64,000 nucleotides of DNA from Balneolaceae bacterium (GCA_017643365.1 JAEPNO010000002.1:31749-95748), one strand, 5' to 3'. Positions 25,797 through 34,975 are shown, counted from the first letter of the stretch. The notes: generated from the sequence alone by a model not told the origin. Translations and numbers: made by a program.

Positions 25797-26852
25797 ATGA
25801 AAAACAATCTACACGATCAGGTTGCCGCATATTACGGACAAACTATTACCACCTCCGACGACCTGAAAACTTCTGCCTGCTGTACAAACGTTGAGTATCC
25901 GGCATATATCAAACAAATACTTTCTGATCTGCACGACGAAACCATGGCAAAATATTATGGTTGTGGGCTAACCATTCCATCACAACTTGATGGCTTAGAT
26001 GTACTCGATTTAGGATCCGGTTCCGGGCGAGATTGTTTTGTGCTTAGCAAACTAATTGGCGAAATTGGCTCTGTTATTGGTGTGGATATGACCAATGAAC
26101 AACTTGACGTTGCCAATGCCCAAAAAGCCTATCATGCTGAAAAGTTTGGGTTCTCAAATGTTGAGTTTTTAAAAGGTCACATCGAACAACTCGACGAATT
26201 AGGTCTCTCGAAGTCTTCCTTAGATTTAATTGTCTCGAATTGTGTCGTGAACCTCGCATCCGACAAAAAAGCGGTGCTGCAAGGCGCTTTTGATTTATTG
26301 AAAGAAGGTGGCGAAATGTATTTTAGCGATGTGTACGCTGATCGTCGAGTTCCAAAAAAGGTAGCAGCTGACCCTGAAGTTTATGGTGAATGTCTTGGCG
26401 GAGCATTGTACTGGAACGACTTCCTGAACATTGCCAAAGATGTAGGTTTTACCGATCCCCGCGCGGTTAGTACCGATAAAATTGTTATTGAGGATGAGCG
26501 AATCGCTAAAGTAGTTGGGAACATCAATTTTTATTCGGTGACCTATCGCTTAATGAAACTGCCCAAGCTCGAAAGTGATTGCGAAGATTATGGTCAAGCA
26601 GTTCGCTATAAAGGCACCATCGAACATGAAAAAGAGAAATTTGTACTCGACGACCATCACATTTTTGAAAGTGGCCGAATTTACACAGTGTGCGGTAACA
26701 CTTATATGATGCTGCACGATACTCGTTTTAAAGAGCATTTCGATTTTTGGGGCGATTTCTCAACCCATTACGGAATCTTTGAAGGATGCGGCGGAGCTGC
26801 CCCTTTCTCGACCGAAGACTCAAAAGCTGAGGGAGTTGCATCATGCTGCTAA
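25797..26852 (+). CDS. arsM: Arsenite S-adenosylmethionine methyltransferase
   Basis: A 351-residue enzyme that methylates trivalent arsenic with SAM. The SAM site is LDLGSGSGRDCFVLSK. Cysteines at positions 28/29, 56, 149 and 199 have the spacing of the four conserved arsenic-binding cysteines of algal and bacterial ArsM. A C-terminal extension of about 90 residues (from YRLMKLPKLE) ends in Cys-rich GIFEGCGGAAP and SCC, as in the long ArsM forms. The last 10 bases overlap the next gene, a radical SAM protein, so the two act together. No arsR operator was recognised upstream. Confidence 0.92.
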   Translation: MKNNLHDQVAAYYGQTITTSDDLKTSACCTNVEYPAYIKQILSDLHDETMAKYYGCGLTIPSQLDGLDVLDLGSGSGRDCFVLSKLIGEIGSVIGVDMTNEQLDVANAQKAYHAEKFGFSNVEFLKGHIEQLDELGLSKSSLDLIVSNCVVNLASDKKAVLQGAFDLLKEGGEMYFSDVYADRRVPKKVAADPEVYGECLGGALYWNDFLNIAKDVGFTDPRAVSTDKIVIEDERIAKVVGNINFYSVTYRLMKLPKLESDCEDYGQAVRYKGTIEHEKEKFVLDDHHIFESGRIYTVCGNTYMMLHDTRFKEHFDFWGDFSTHYGIFEGCGGAAPFSTEDSKAEGVASCC

Positions 26853-27802
26853 AAGAAAAAGAAATTGCTGAAAACTTTGCTTCAAGAGGCAAGTTCGTTG
26901 ATGATAAAATCACCGGAAAAGGTGAGGACCGTGCCTTCGTAGATTTGGTAAAACTCGAAACTTTGTGGATTAACACCGGCACACGATGCAATTTACAATG
27001 CCGTAATTGTTACATCGAATCATCCCCAACCAACGATGAACTACTCTTCATCACCAAGCAGGAAGTAGATTTATATCTCGATGAAATTGCAGATTTAGAA
27101 CTTGGAACATCCACAATCTCATTTACCGGTGGCGAGCCTTTTTTAAATAAGGACATGCTTCATATTTTGGAAGAATGCTTAACCCGCGGCTTCGAGGTGT
27201 TAGTACTAACCAATGCCTACCGCGCCATCGACAAGCATTTTGATGCGTTGAAACGTTTAAATAGCGCTCATCCCAACAAACTGCACCTTCGGGTTTCACT
27301 GGATCATTACTCCGCTGATATTCACGAAAAAGAACGCGGCCCAAAAACATTTGATCGAACTTTGAACACCATCAAAAAACTAAGCGATTGGGGTTTTGAT
27401 GTGAGCATCGCGGGAAGGTCGCTAGCCAACGAATCACGATCAGATGCGCTGCTTGGATACCATTGCATTCTCAGTCAATATGAAATCAACCTTCGGGTGG
27501 TTGATGGCAACAACATTGTGATTTTCCCCGAAATGTCGACTTCCAAAGATGTACCGGAAATCACGACAGCTTGTTGGGATATTTTGGGTGTTCATCCCCA
27601 CCAACAAATGTGCGCCACCGAACGCATGGTGGTTAAACGCAAAGGAACCGACCATCCGGTTGTGCTGCCCTGTACTTTAATTGCCTACGACGAAGCCTTC
27701 GAAATGGGCACAACATTGAAAGAATCGTTCGAACGAGTGTATTTGAATCATCCGTATTGCGCTCAATTTTGCGTGCTCGGCGGGGCAAGTTGTTCGGGTT
27801 GA
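26843..27802 (+). CDS. Radical SAM enzyme paired with ArsM
   Basis: A 319-residue radical SAM protein. The [4Fe-4S] cluster ligands are C49, C53 and C56 (TRCNLQCRNCYIES). The glycine-rich SAM-contact motif is FTGGEPFLNKDM. Further cysteines near the end (PYCAQFCVLGGASC) could hold a second metal site. It overlaps arsM by 10 bases, so it is a candidate for arsenical modification, for example in arsenosugar or organoarsenical synthesis. It lacks the typical ArsS (DUF3641) tail as far as I can see, so the exact role is open. Confidence 0.85.
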   Translation: MLLKEKEIAENFASRGKFVDDKITGKGEDRAFVDLVKLETLWINTGTRCNLQCRNCYIESSPTNDELLFITKQEVDLYLDEIADLELGTSTISFTGGEPFLNKDMLHILEECLTRGFEVLVLTNAYRAIDKHFDALKRLNSAHPNKLHLRVSLDHYSADIHEKERGPKTFDRTLNTIKKLSDWGFDVSIAGRSLANESRSDALLGYHCILSQYEINLRVVDGNNIVIFPEMSTSKDVPEITTACWDILGVHPHQQMCATERMVVKRKGTDHPVVLPCTLIAYDEAFEMGTTLKESFERVYLNHPYCAQFCVLGGASCSG

Positions 27803-27884
27803 TCGTATTTTCTTCTTTGGAACGCTTCAACATTAATTATCTTTACCCCTGCCTAACCAACGGCAATCTGAAGCAAAACAACTC

Positions 27885-28427
27885 ATGAAGATATACACAA
27901 AAAAAGGCGATCAAGGTCAAACCTCGTTATTTGGTGGACAAAAAGTAGCAAAACACGAGCATCGAATTGATGCTTACGGCACCGTTGACGAACTCAATTC
28001 TGTTATTGGGGTGGTTCGATCACATAAAATAGATGCTCAAATTGATGGATGGCTGCAAACAGTTCAGCATCAGTTGTTTGTATTGGGATCAGATTTAGCC
28101 ACTCCTCAAAGTCGCGAAGTTCGCATCGACCGCATTTCTGAAAAGGAAATCACCTTTTTGGAAGAGCGCATTGATGAAATGGACGAGCAACTCCCGGCTT
28201 TAAAGAATTTCATTCTACCCGGTGGCACGAAAGGGGCTTCTTTCCTTCACCTGGCACGTACCGTTTGCCGACGAGCTGAGCGCATTACCGTTGCTTGTGC
28301 CGAACACGATATCATCAGTGAATGGACCATCAAATATTTGAACCGATTATCGGATTTCCTGTTTATGTTGGGCCGATTCGAAAACTTCAAATCCGGTAAA
28401 GAAGACATCCCTTGGATAGCTGAATAA
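27885..28427 (+). CDS. Cob(I)yrinic acid a,c-diamide adenosyltransferase (PduO type)
   Basis: A 180-residue enzyme that transfers the adenosyl group of ATP to cob(I)alamin, making coenzyme B12. The ATP-binding N-terminus is YTKKGDQGQTSLFGG, followed by RIDAYGTVDELNSVIG. The conserved C-terminal helix CRRAERI and YLNRLSDFLFMLGR complete the PduO (EutT-distinct) active site. No cobalamin riboswitch could be recognised in the 82 bases upstream. It may serve adenosylcobalamin enzymes elsewhere in the genome. It is followed by a SGNH protein 3 bases downstream. Confidence 0.92.
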   Translation: MKIYTKKGDQGQTSLFGGQKVAKHEHRIDAYGTVDELNSVIGVVRSHKIDAQIDGWLQTVQHQLFVLGSDLATPQSREVRIDRISEKEITFLEERIDEMDEQLPALKNFILPGGTKGASFLHLARTVCRRAERITVACAEHDIISEWTIKYLNRLSDFLFMLGRFENFKSGKEDIPWIAE

Positions 28428-28430
28428 TTT

Positions 28431-30332
28431 ATGGCATCAAAAAAGACAACCAATTCCAGTTCAACTTCCAATTTATCCACTCGGAAAAAGACCCTTTTTT
28501 ACCTGATAACTTTTTCCATCCCTGTTCTTTTCTTTTTGATTCTAGAGGTCTCACTACGCATCGCTGACTACAAAGGAAATAACGATCTTTTTATCGATCC
28601 TGAAGTCCCGAATGTCGAATTTTTGTATCCTAACCCGAACTTTGCTTCCCGTTATTTTTTTTACACAAACACTACGCCCAGTCCTTCTACCGACATGTTT
28701 CTGGCCGATAAACCGGACGATGGTTTTCGGGTTTTTGCGATGGGAGGATCTTCCGCAGCGGGATATCCCTATGGATTTAACGGCACCTATTCGCGAGTTG
28801 TAAACGACGTTTTGCAGGATGCCCTTCCCGATCGAACTGTAGAAGTTGTTAACGTGGGAGTATCCGCCATCAGCACGTATACCTTATTCGATCAAGTGGA
28901 TGAAATTATCGAGCAAGAACCGGATGCAGTGCTTATTTACGCCGGACATAACGAGTTTTATGGAGCACTCGGAGTTGGCTCGAACGAAAACCTGGGAGGC
29001 TTTCCCGGTTTTGTACGTTTTTACTTAAAAATGCAGCGATTAAAAACGTTCATGCTGCTTCGAACCATGATCGTGGACACCGGAAAGTGGTTCGCTGAAA
29101 CTTTTGGGGATTCGGAATATGATGCATCAGCAACCCTAATGGAACGCATTGTCGATTCAAGATCAATTGAGTTAGGCAGCCCAAAATATGAACTTGCAAT
29201 GATTCAATTTCAAAGCAATCTGGATGCCATCGTTTCAAAATATCAGCAAGCGGGAATTCCGGTTTTTATAGGCAGTGTTGCAAGTAATTTGAAAGATCAT
29301 CCACCCTTTGTGGATATTCAGGATGGCGAGCAGCCATCGGCTCAAGAAACCTTCGATGCAGCCAATCAAGCGTATGATGATCGCGAATATGAAACTGCCC
29401 TCGAGCTTTTTACCTCAGCAAAAGACTTGGATGGATTGAAGTTCAGAGCTCCATCGCAAATCAATGAAATTATTCAAAAAACAACAGAAGCCAACGACCT
29501 AGTTTATTACGTTCCAAGTGAAGAAGAGCTAACTCGCTTCACTTATGATGGAATCATTGGTTTCGACTTAATGCTCGAGCATCTTCACCCAAATCAGCGT
29601 GGATATTTTATCATCGGAAAGACCTTCGCTGCAACCTTGCTCGATTATCTTGAAATTTCGCAAAGTGATCTCCCCCAGCGCTTGAACGATTACTTCGATG
29701 ACATGCAATTCTCTGATTTTGATCATCGGGTGGCTCATCACCGAGTAGAGACTTTAAAGCAAGGATTTCCCTTTGTGATGGGTGAAAAACCAACGCCGTA
29801 TCAAATTGATTATGATCCGATTTCTCTTGTTGATAGTCTTGCTTTCAGAACCGTTCACTTTAATTTGAGTTGGGATAAAGCAAAGGTTCATCTGGCAGAT
29901 ATTTATGAGCAAACAGGGCAAAAAGAAAAAGCAGTTCAGGAGTATTTGGGTTTGATTCGAAATCAGCCTTGGAATGAATCTCCCTACATTTTTGCATCGC
30001 GAATTTATCTGGATATGAATGATTTCAATTCGGCGGAACCCTTGCTCAGAAAAGCATATGAAATTAATCCAAGGGATGCCTTTATCACCAAAATGCTGGG
30101 CGCTTTAGAAGTGCAAAAAGGCAATGCTACTGATGGAATCCGATTTCTGGAGGAATCACGTCGTTTAAATCCGAATGATCCTCAAATGTTGTACAATCTA
30201 TCAGGGGCGTATGGCATCGATAAACAGTTTAATAAAGCGCTGGAAATTGCATTACAAGTGCAACAAATTAATCCACGCTTTCCGGGTAATTCAGCCTGGA
30301 TTCAACAATTACAAACACTTACAAATCAGTAA
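28431..30332 (+). CDS. SGNH-hydrolase and TPR membrane-anchored protein
   Basis: A 633-residue protein with one N-terminal membrane segment (about residues 22-41). A SGNH/GDSL-type domain follows: GGSSAAGYPYG (catalytic Ser block, residues 105-115), AGHNEFYGALG (Asn block) and HLHPNQRGYFIIG (His block). From about residue 480 there are tetratricopeptide repeats (AKVHLADIYEQTGQKEKAVQEYL and later LYNLSGAYGIDKQFNKALEIAL). This is an extracytoplasmic lipase/esterase- or acyl-modifying type of enzyme with a protein-interaction tail. It forms an operon with the adenosyltransferase and glmM. The substrate is unknown. Confidence 0.85.
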   Translation: MASKKTTNSSSTSNLSTRKKTLFYLITFSIPVLFFLILEVSLRIADYKGNNDLFIDPEVPNVEFLYPNPNFASRYFFYTNTTPSPSTDMFLADKPDDGFRVFAMGGSSAAGYPYGFNGTYSRVVNDVLQDALPDRTVEVVNVGVSAISTYTLFDQVDEIIEQEPDAVLIYAGHNEFYGALGVGSNENLGGFPGFVRFYLKMQRLKTFMLLRTMIVDTGKWFAETFGDSEYDASATLMERIVDSRSIELGSPKYELAMIQFQSNLDAIVSKYQQAGIPVFIGSVASNLKDHPPFVDIQDGEQPSAQETFDAANQAYDDREYETALELFTSAKDLDGLKFRAPSQINEIIQKTTEANDLVYYVPSEEELTRFTYDGIIGFDLMLEHLHPNQRGYFIIGKTFAATLLDYLEISQSDLPQRLNDYFDDMQFSDFDHRVAHHRVETLKQGFPFVMGEKPTPYQIDYDPISLVDSLAFRTVHFNLSWDKAKVHLADIYEQTGQKEKAVQEYLGLIRNQPWNESPYIFASRIYLDMNDFNSAEPLLRKAYEINPRDAFITKMLGALEVQKGNATDGIRFLEESRRLNPNDPQMLYNLSGAYGIDKQFNKALEIALQVQQINPRFPGNSAWIQQLQTLTNQ

Positions 30333-30334
30333 TT

Positions 30335-31681
30335 ATGGCTTTAATGGTATCAGTTTCGGGAATCAGAGGGATTTTCGGCACAGATTTAACACCCGAAAAT
30401 TTAGCACGATTCACCGCCGCTTACGGCACATGGACTGGCGGAGGTACCGTAGTTTTAGGTCGCGATAGCCGAGTAACCGGTAAACTTTGCGAAGATATTG
30501 TTGCTGCTACATTAAAAAGTGTGGGCTGCGATATTGTACGCGTTGGCATTGTACCAACTCCAACCGTTGCGATGGGAGTTTTGAAATATAAAGCAGCCGG
30601 GGGAATCATTATTTCAGCAAGCCATAATCCCGCTGAATGGAATGCTCTTAAACTATTGAACGGAACTAGTGAATTTATGGATGCCGAACAAGGATCGGAG
30701 ATGATCAGCATCAACGATTCGGGCAAATTCAATTATCAACAATTCGATATGATTGGCGTTGAATGCGAAGATGAAACCCTGATCGATTATCACATCGAGG
30801 AAATTCTCAAACTACCATTTATCAATGCTGATACCATTCGCAATGCGAAGCTTTCAGTGGCAGTTGATGCCGTTAATGGCGCTGGTTCAATTTCGGTTCC
30901 AATGCTTCTTGAAGCTCTCGGTGTAGAAACTGTACACAAAATTCATTGTACGCCCAACGGGTTGTTTCCGCATAATCCGGAGCCGCTTCCTGAACATCTC
31001 ACCGAAATCTGCGATCTTGTGAAGCAAACCGGTGCCGACATTGGCGTGGTTACCGATCCCGATGCAGATCGACTTGCCTTGGTTGACGAACAAGGCAACT
31101 TATTTGGTGAAGAATACACTCAAGCCACCGTTTTTGATTTTATCCTATCCAAAAAAGCAGGTGCAACCACAACGAATTTGTCGTCTTCTCGAGTGGCTGA
31201 TGATATCTCCAAAAAATACGGGCAGACTTGCCATCGTTCGAAAGTTGGAGAAATCAATGTGGTGAAGAAAATGCAGGAAGTGGACGCTGTTGTGGGCGGC
31301 GAAGGCAGCGGTGGAATAATCGTTCCGGATTTACATTACGGTCGTGATGCCTTGGTTGGAATCGCCTGTGTGCTGCAACATTTGGCCGAGCAAAAAGTTA
31401 AAGCTTCAGAGCTTCGCGCCGGTTACACCAACTATTTTATGAGCAAGAATAAGATTCAGCTCGACGAACTCGGTAAAGACGCCGATGATGTTCTGGAAAC
31501 AGTTAAAGAGCATTTTTCGAGCTTAAACCCGATCACAATCGACGGCGTAAAAGTTGATTTTGAGGAAGGTTGGGTTCATCTTAGAAAATCCAATACCGAG
31601 CCGATTATCCGGGTTTACTCGGAAGGGAAATCGGCAGAAGCGGCAAATGCTTTTGCAGCCAAAGTAACTTCTATAATATGA
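30335..31681 (+). CDS. glmM: Phosphoglucosamine mutase
   Basis: A 448-residue phosphohexomutase. It is most likely GlmM, which makes glucosamine-1-phosphate for UDP-GlcNAc. The active-site phosphoserine is S96 in ISASHNPAEWN. The metal loop is TDPDADRLALVD, the sugar-binding loop is GGEGSGGI, and the C-terminal phosphate loop is RKSNTEPIIRVYSE. A phosphomannomutase/phosphoglucomutase role cannot be excluded by sequence alone. It starts 2 bases after the SGNH-TPR gene stop. Confidence 0.88.
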   Translation: MALMVSVSGIRGIFGTDLTPENLARFTAAYGTWTGGGTVVLGRDSRVTGKLCEDIVAATLKSVGCDIVRVGIVPTPTVAMGVLKYKAAGGIIISASHNPAEWNALKLLNGTSEFMDAEQGSEMISINDSGKFNYQQFDMIGVECEDETLIDYHIEEILKLPFINADTIRNAKLSVAVDAVNGAGSISVPMLLEALGVETVHKIHCTPNGLFPHNPEPLPEHLTEICDLVKQTGADIGVVTDPDADRLALVDEQGNLFGEEYTQATVFDFILSKKAGATTTNLSSSRVADDISKKYGQTCHRSKVGEINVVKKMQEVDAVVGGEGSGGIIVPDLHYGRDALVGIACVLQHLAEQKVKASELRAGYTNYFMSKNKIQLDELGKDADDVLETVKEHFSSLNPITIDGVKVDFEEGWVHLRKSNTEPIIRVYSEGKSAEAANAFAAKVTSII

Positions 31682-31685
31682 TGCT

Positions 31686-32573
31686 ATGAAAAGATTCAGT
31701 CTCTATTTCTTTGTTTTGATGTTGATTTCTTTCAGCGCTTGTGCTCAGACTCAAAAAGAGAGTAACGACGCTTCGCCTGAACTATCTGAAATCACTTATA
31801 CCGAACAGGATGCAGCCATTTTCGCTGATATTTTGGAGAAGTACAAAGATGAAGCAGATCAACCCATTGCCACGTTAATTCCTGAAATCGGGAAGTATTT
31901 CATTGGCAATGAATATGTGGCTCACACACTTGAAGTAAACGAAGAAGAAAAGCTGATTGTAAACTTGAGGGAGCTGGATTGCACCACATACGCCGAGAAT
32001 TTATTAGCGCTGGCACGAACGTTGAAATCGGAAAATCAAACCTTCGAGCAGTTTGCTGAAGAGATTAAAAAGATTCGATATCGCGATGGGGAATTGAATG
32101 AATATCCATCACGCCTACACTATTTCAGTGATTGGATTTACAACAATCAGGCAAACAACTTGGTAAGCACTCCTGCTGATAGTTTTGGGGCTCCATTTCC
32201 AAATAAGGTGAGCTTCATGAGCTCTAATCCGGATAGCTACAAACATCTGAAGCAAAATCCCGATTATGTTTCTGTGATCGAGCAGCAGGAAGCAGAAATC
32301 AATTCGAAAAGTTACTTTTATCTCCCGAAAGAGAAGATCGCCGAGTACGAGCATCTACTAAAAGAAGGCGACATCATCGGCTTAACAACAAGCATTGGCG
32401 GACTTGATGTGGCGCATGTTGGTGTGTTAGTTGAGCAAAACGGAAAGCTTCACCTTTTGCACGCTTCCCAATCAAACCTGAAAGTGGAAATCTCGGATGA
32501 ACCTATTTCTTCATTTCTGAAACCAAATTCTAAGAATACCGGCATCATGATTGCCCGTCCGGTAGAAATTTAA
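31686..32573 (+). CDS. DUF1460 lipoprotein, amidase-like
   Basis: A 295-residue lipoprotein with lipobox FSAC after a short signal. The DUF1460 domain is visible: LRELDCTTYAENLLAL carries the probable catalytic Cys and GLDVAHVGVLVEQNG the catalytic His. DUF1460 enzymes of known structure are NlpC/P60-related N-acetylmuramoyl-L-alanine amidases. A periplasmic cell-wall role fits its position 4 bases after glmM. There is no transmembrane segment beyond the signal. Confidence 0.88.
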   Translation: MKRFSLYFFVLMLISFSACAQTQKESNDASPELSEITYTEQDAAIFADILEKYKDEADQPIATLIPEIGKYFIGNEYVAHTLEVNEEEKLIVNLRELDCTTYAENLLALARTLKSENQTFEQFAEEIKKIRYRDGELNEYPSRLHYFSDWIYNNQANNLVSTPADSFGAPFPNKVSFMSSNPDSYKHLKQNPDYVSVIEQQEAEINSKSYFYLPKEKIAEYEHLLKEGDIIGLTTSIGGLDVAHVGVLVEQNGKLHLLHASQSNLKVEISDEPISSFLKPNSKNTGIMIARPVEI

Positions 32574-32609
32574 CTAAGTGCTCATATTTGAGTAAGCGAG
32601 GAACCTATT

Positions 32610-33071
32610 ATGCTAAAGTGGATCGATGTACTGAAATTCGCCCGAAATGGTAATCCTGAACCCGATCGCCGAGTTGAAAAAACTCCGAACGAATGGAAAG
32701 CTCAGCTCACTGAAGAAGAATACACAGTAACCCGACTTAAAGGAACCGAACGTCCGTTTTCGAACGAAATGTGTAGTCGATTCGAGCCGGGGAAATACGA
32801 ATGCATTTGCTGTGGTACACTTCTTTTCGATTCGGCTTCTAAGTTTGAAAGTGGCACCGGATGGCCGTCATTCGGTCAACCCGTGAAAGAAAACGCGGTT
32901 TCTTATTCGGCCGATCACTCACATGGAATGACTCGCGTCGAAATTCTGTGCAATACCTGCGATGCGCATCTCGGACATATTTTCCCGGATGGACCTGAGC
33001 CTTCCGGTCTCCGCTATTGCACCAATGCGGTGAGCTTAAAGAAAGTTGAGGAAGTGGAATCGTCTGACTAA
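32610..33071 (+). CDS. msrB: Peptide-methionine (R)-S-oxide reductase
   Basis: A 153-residue enzyme that reduces methionine-R-sulfoxide. The catalytic cysteine is C137 in RYCTNAVSLK. The zinc site is C65/C68 (ECICCGT) and C114/C117 (CNTCDAH). The GTGWPSFGQPV signature is intact. The N-terminus is a short extension without signal peptide, so it acts in the cytoplasm. A perfect 20-base palindrome follows the gene. Confidence 0.95.
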   Translation: MLKWIDVLKFARNGNPEPDRRVEKTPNEWKAQLTEEEYTVTRLKGTERPFSNEMCSRFEPGKYECICCGTLLFDSASKFESGTGWPSFGQPVKENAVSYSADHSHGMTRVEILCNTCDAHLGHIFPDGPEPSGLRYCTNAVSLKKVEEVESSD

Positions 33072-33096
33072 TATCTGTCTTGGCAAATAATCGTAA

Positions 33097-33116
33097 GGCC
33101 ATTTCATGAAATGGCC
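33097..33116. terminator. Perfect 20-base palindrome after msrB
   Basis: GGCCATTTCATGAAATGGCC is fully self-complementary and is followed by CTTCATTAAAA. It is a possible weak terminator, but it has no T-run and could equally be a protein-binding site. Confidence 0.4.
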
Positions 33117-33136
33117 CTTCATTAAAATACCTCCCA

Positions 33137-33577
33137 ATGATTTCAAAAAACCTCTCCCACCTTTATCAACGCGAACTCACTAACGTTAAAGAAGAAATCA
33201 CGGCCTATGCCGATGAAGAGCAACTTTGGATTACCGCCGAAAGGATTAATAACAGCGCCGGCAATTTGAGTTTGCACATTTCGGGAAATCTCCAGCACTT
33301 TTTCGGCGCAATTTTAGGAGGAACCGTTTACAAACGGGATCGCGATTTTGAGTTTAGCGGCAAAGTAAGCCGTCAAGAACTACTCGACGATCTGGAAGCC
33401 GCAGAAAAAGCTGTTACCGATACTTTAGCTACTATCACCGAAGATCAGTTGAACGAGATTTTTCCGATGAAAGCCTTTGGAGAAGTCACCACCGAGTGGT
33501 TTATCCTGCACTTGTACGGTCATCTCACCTATCATCTTGGCCAAATTAATTATCATCGACGATTGCTAGCCAAATGA
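33137..33577 (+). CDS. DinB-like / DUF1572 protein
   Basis: A 146-residue cytoplasmic helical protein of the DinB superfamily (DUF1572 branch). The putative metal histidines are in NLSLHISGNLQHF and HLTYHLGQINYHR, the usual three-His pattern. DinB-like proteins are thiol- or metal-dependent transferases, but the substrate here is unknown. It overlaps the next gene by 4 bases (ATGA), so the two are co-translated. Confidence 0.8.
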   Translation: MISKNLSHLYQRELTNVKEEITAYADEEQLWITAERINNSAGNLSLHISGNLQHFFGAILGGTVYKRDRDFEFSGKVSRQELLDDLEAAEKAVTDTLATITEDQLNEIFPMKAFGEVTTEWFILHLYGHLTYHLGQINYHRRLLAK

Positions 33578-34368
33578 AAAGTTTGTTCATTTTTTTGGCT
33601 TTGTTGATGGTGAGTGTATCACTTTCGGCACAATCCGAAATTACCATTCGATACATCGGAAACATGGGAGTATTGATTTCTGATGCGAACAATTCCGTAT
33701 TGATTGAAGGACTACATGACGAATATCGAGCAGAAAGCTACACTTTCCCAAGCGATGAAGTCGTCCAAACACTTATCACAAAAGACGGCAGTGAATTTCC
33801 ACCAATAACTGCGGTAATGGCTACTCATTTCCATCAAGATCATTTTGATGAAGCATTGATCAATCGTTTTTTAGATGCAAACGAGTACTCTGTGTTCATA
33901 GGAAGTGAGCAAGCGGTTTCTGAAATAGATGCAGGAAAAGATCAGCTGATTCCGATTTCTACAGCTACCTATCAAAAACAATCGGTGAATCTAAATGGAG
34001 TGAAAATCACTTCATTTTACTTGAATCATGTGAACCCCGGACGATTTGATTCCATTCAGAATGTCGGGTTTTTAGTCGAAATAAACGGCTTCAAAATTCT
34101 GCACATCGGTGATACCAATTGGTTTGAGGAAGCTTTCACCGCAGCAGAGCTGACAGCCTTGGAGCTCGACCTTGCGATTATGCCTTTTTGGATGCTAATG
34201 AGAGAAGAATCTAAGGCAAATTTTTCGAAATGCATTTCCGCTGATAAGATCATCGCTACCCATCTTTTTTACAAGGATTTTGAAGCCTACGAAAAAGATA
34301 TCCTCACTTTTTTTCCTGATGCAACTCTCTTCACCCAACCCAACGAAAGCATCACTTTAAAGAAGTAA
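33574..34368 (+). CDS. Secreted metallo-beta-lactamase-fold hydrolase
   Basis: A 264-residue exported protein with a cleavable signal (LSAQ). The metal motif is HFHQDHFDEAL (HxHxDH), with further ligands in ILHIGDTNWF and a His in IATHLFYKD. It belongs to the MBL-fold group and is closer to UlaG/phosphodiesterase-like members than to classic beta-lactamases. The substrate is unknown. Convergent with the SxtJ gene across a short palindrome. Confidence 0.85.
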   Translation: MKSLFIFLALLMVSVSLSAQSEITIRYIGNMGVLISDANNSVLIEGLHDEYRAESYTFPSDEVVQTLITKDGSEFPPITAVMATHFHQDHFDEALINRFLDANEYSVFIGSEQAVSEIDAGKDQLIPISTATYQKQSVNLNGVKITSFYLNHVNPGRFDSIQNVGFLVEINGFKILHIGDTNWFEEAFTAAELTALELDLAIMPFWMLMREESKANFSKCISADKIIATHLFYKDFEAYEKDILTFFPDATLFTQPNESITLKK

Positions 34369-34407
34369 CGACCTTCATTTAAAATTTAGAATTCAACATT
34401 TCTAATT

Positions 34408-34428
34408 CCATTCGCCAAGGGCGAATGG
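34408..34428. terminator. Palindrome between convergent genes
   Basis: CCATTCGCC-AAG-GGCGAATGG, a 9-base perfect stem in the 61-base gap between the MBL gene and SxtJ. It may act as a shared terminator; no T-run follows on either side. Confidence 0.45.
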
Positions 34429-34429
34429 C

Positions 34430-34819
34430 TCACCACGGTTTTTCGAGATCTTTTTTAGAATACGTTTTCTCGTGATAATCGAACACGCTGCCTCTCGGTT
34501 TTTTGAGGTCTAGCGGATCATTCCCGAAGAGTCGAAACATCAAAGCGATGGGCGTGATGAATAGGAAATAGAGCAACCCAAGAACAATAGGATTTACAAT
34601 TTGGGATAAGATTACAGCCAATTTATACCATCCCCACACAATCCAATTTCCGGCCGGAGGAATGATCAACATCAATAAGCCCAAAAACAGCGAGAAGTAA
34701 GCTACATGTTCATCATCAAAAATGGCAGCAAGCAGTAAAATCCCCACCACAATTACGAGTTGTGTTTTGGCCGTTTCGGGATCGTTACGAACGAATTCTA
34801 TATCACGATTGGGGAGCAT
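34430..34819 (-). CDS. SxtJ-like membrane protein
   Basis: A 129-residue membrane protein with three to four hydrophobic segments. It ends with FRLFGNDPLDLKKPRGS, the tail pattern of SxtJ-type proteins. SxtJ is a small membrane protein named from the saxitoxin cluster, and it recurs next to carbamoyltransferases in many bacteria. It starts 6 bases after the DUF5989 stop and is the last gene of the unit. Its function is unknown; its constant company suggests a membrane-associated role in carbamoyl-sugar or exopolysaccharide modification. Confidence 0.8.
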   Translation of the reverse strand: MLPNRDIEFVRNDPETAKTQLVIVVGILLLAAIFDDEHVAYFSLFLGLLMLIIPPAGNWIVWGWYKLAVILSQIVNPIVLGLLYFLFITPIALMFRLFGNDPLDLKKPRGSVFDYHEKTYSKKDLEKPW

Positions 34820-34825
34820 AAACGC

Positions 34826-34975
34826 TTAAAATAAAGTGTAAATAAACGGTGCGATGGACGATCCGCCACCTATTACGATTAAAAAGCCAAGTAGCAATAA
34901 CACTACAATTACCGGGGCCAGCCAGAATTTTTTCCGCTCTTTCATAAAGCCCCATAAGTCTTTCAGTAAATCCAT
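34826..34975 (-). CDS. DUF5989 small membrane protein, 49 aa
   Basis: A 49-residue protein, MDLLKDLWGFMKERKKFW then a hydrophobic segment (APVIVVLLLLGFLIVIGGGS), then IAPFIYTLF. This is the DUF5989 pattern, nearly always seen between a carbamoyltransferase and a SxtJ protein. It lies in exactly that place here, with ATG at 34975. It was too short for standard ORF listing. A single membrane span with a charged cytoplasmic start suggests an adaptor or complex subunit. Confidence 0.88.
   Translation of the reverse strand: MDLLKDLWGFMKERKKFWLAPVIVVLLLLGFLIVIGGGSSIAPFIYTLF

Noticed and set aside
27803..27884. Possible cobalamin riboswitch before the adenosyltransferase
   Set aside because: The gap is only 82 bases and shows no B12-box-like sequence, too short for the element.
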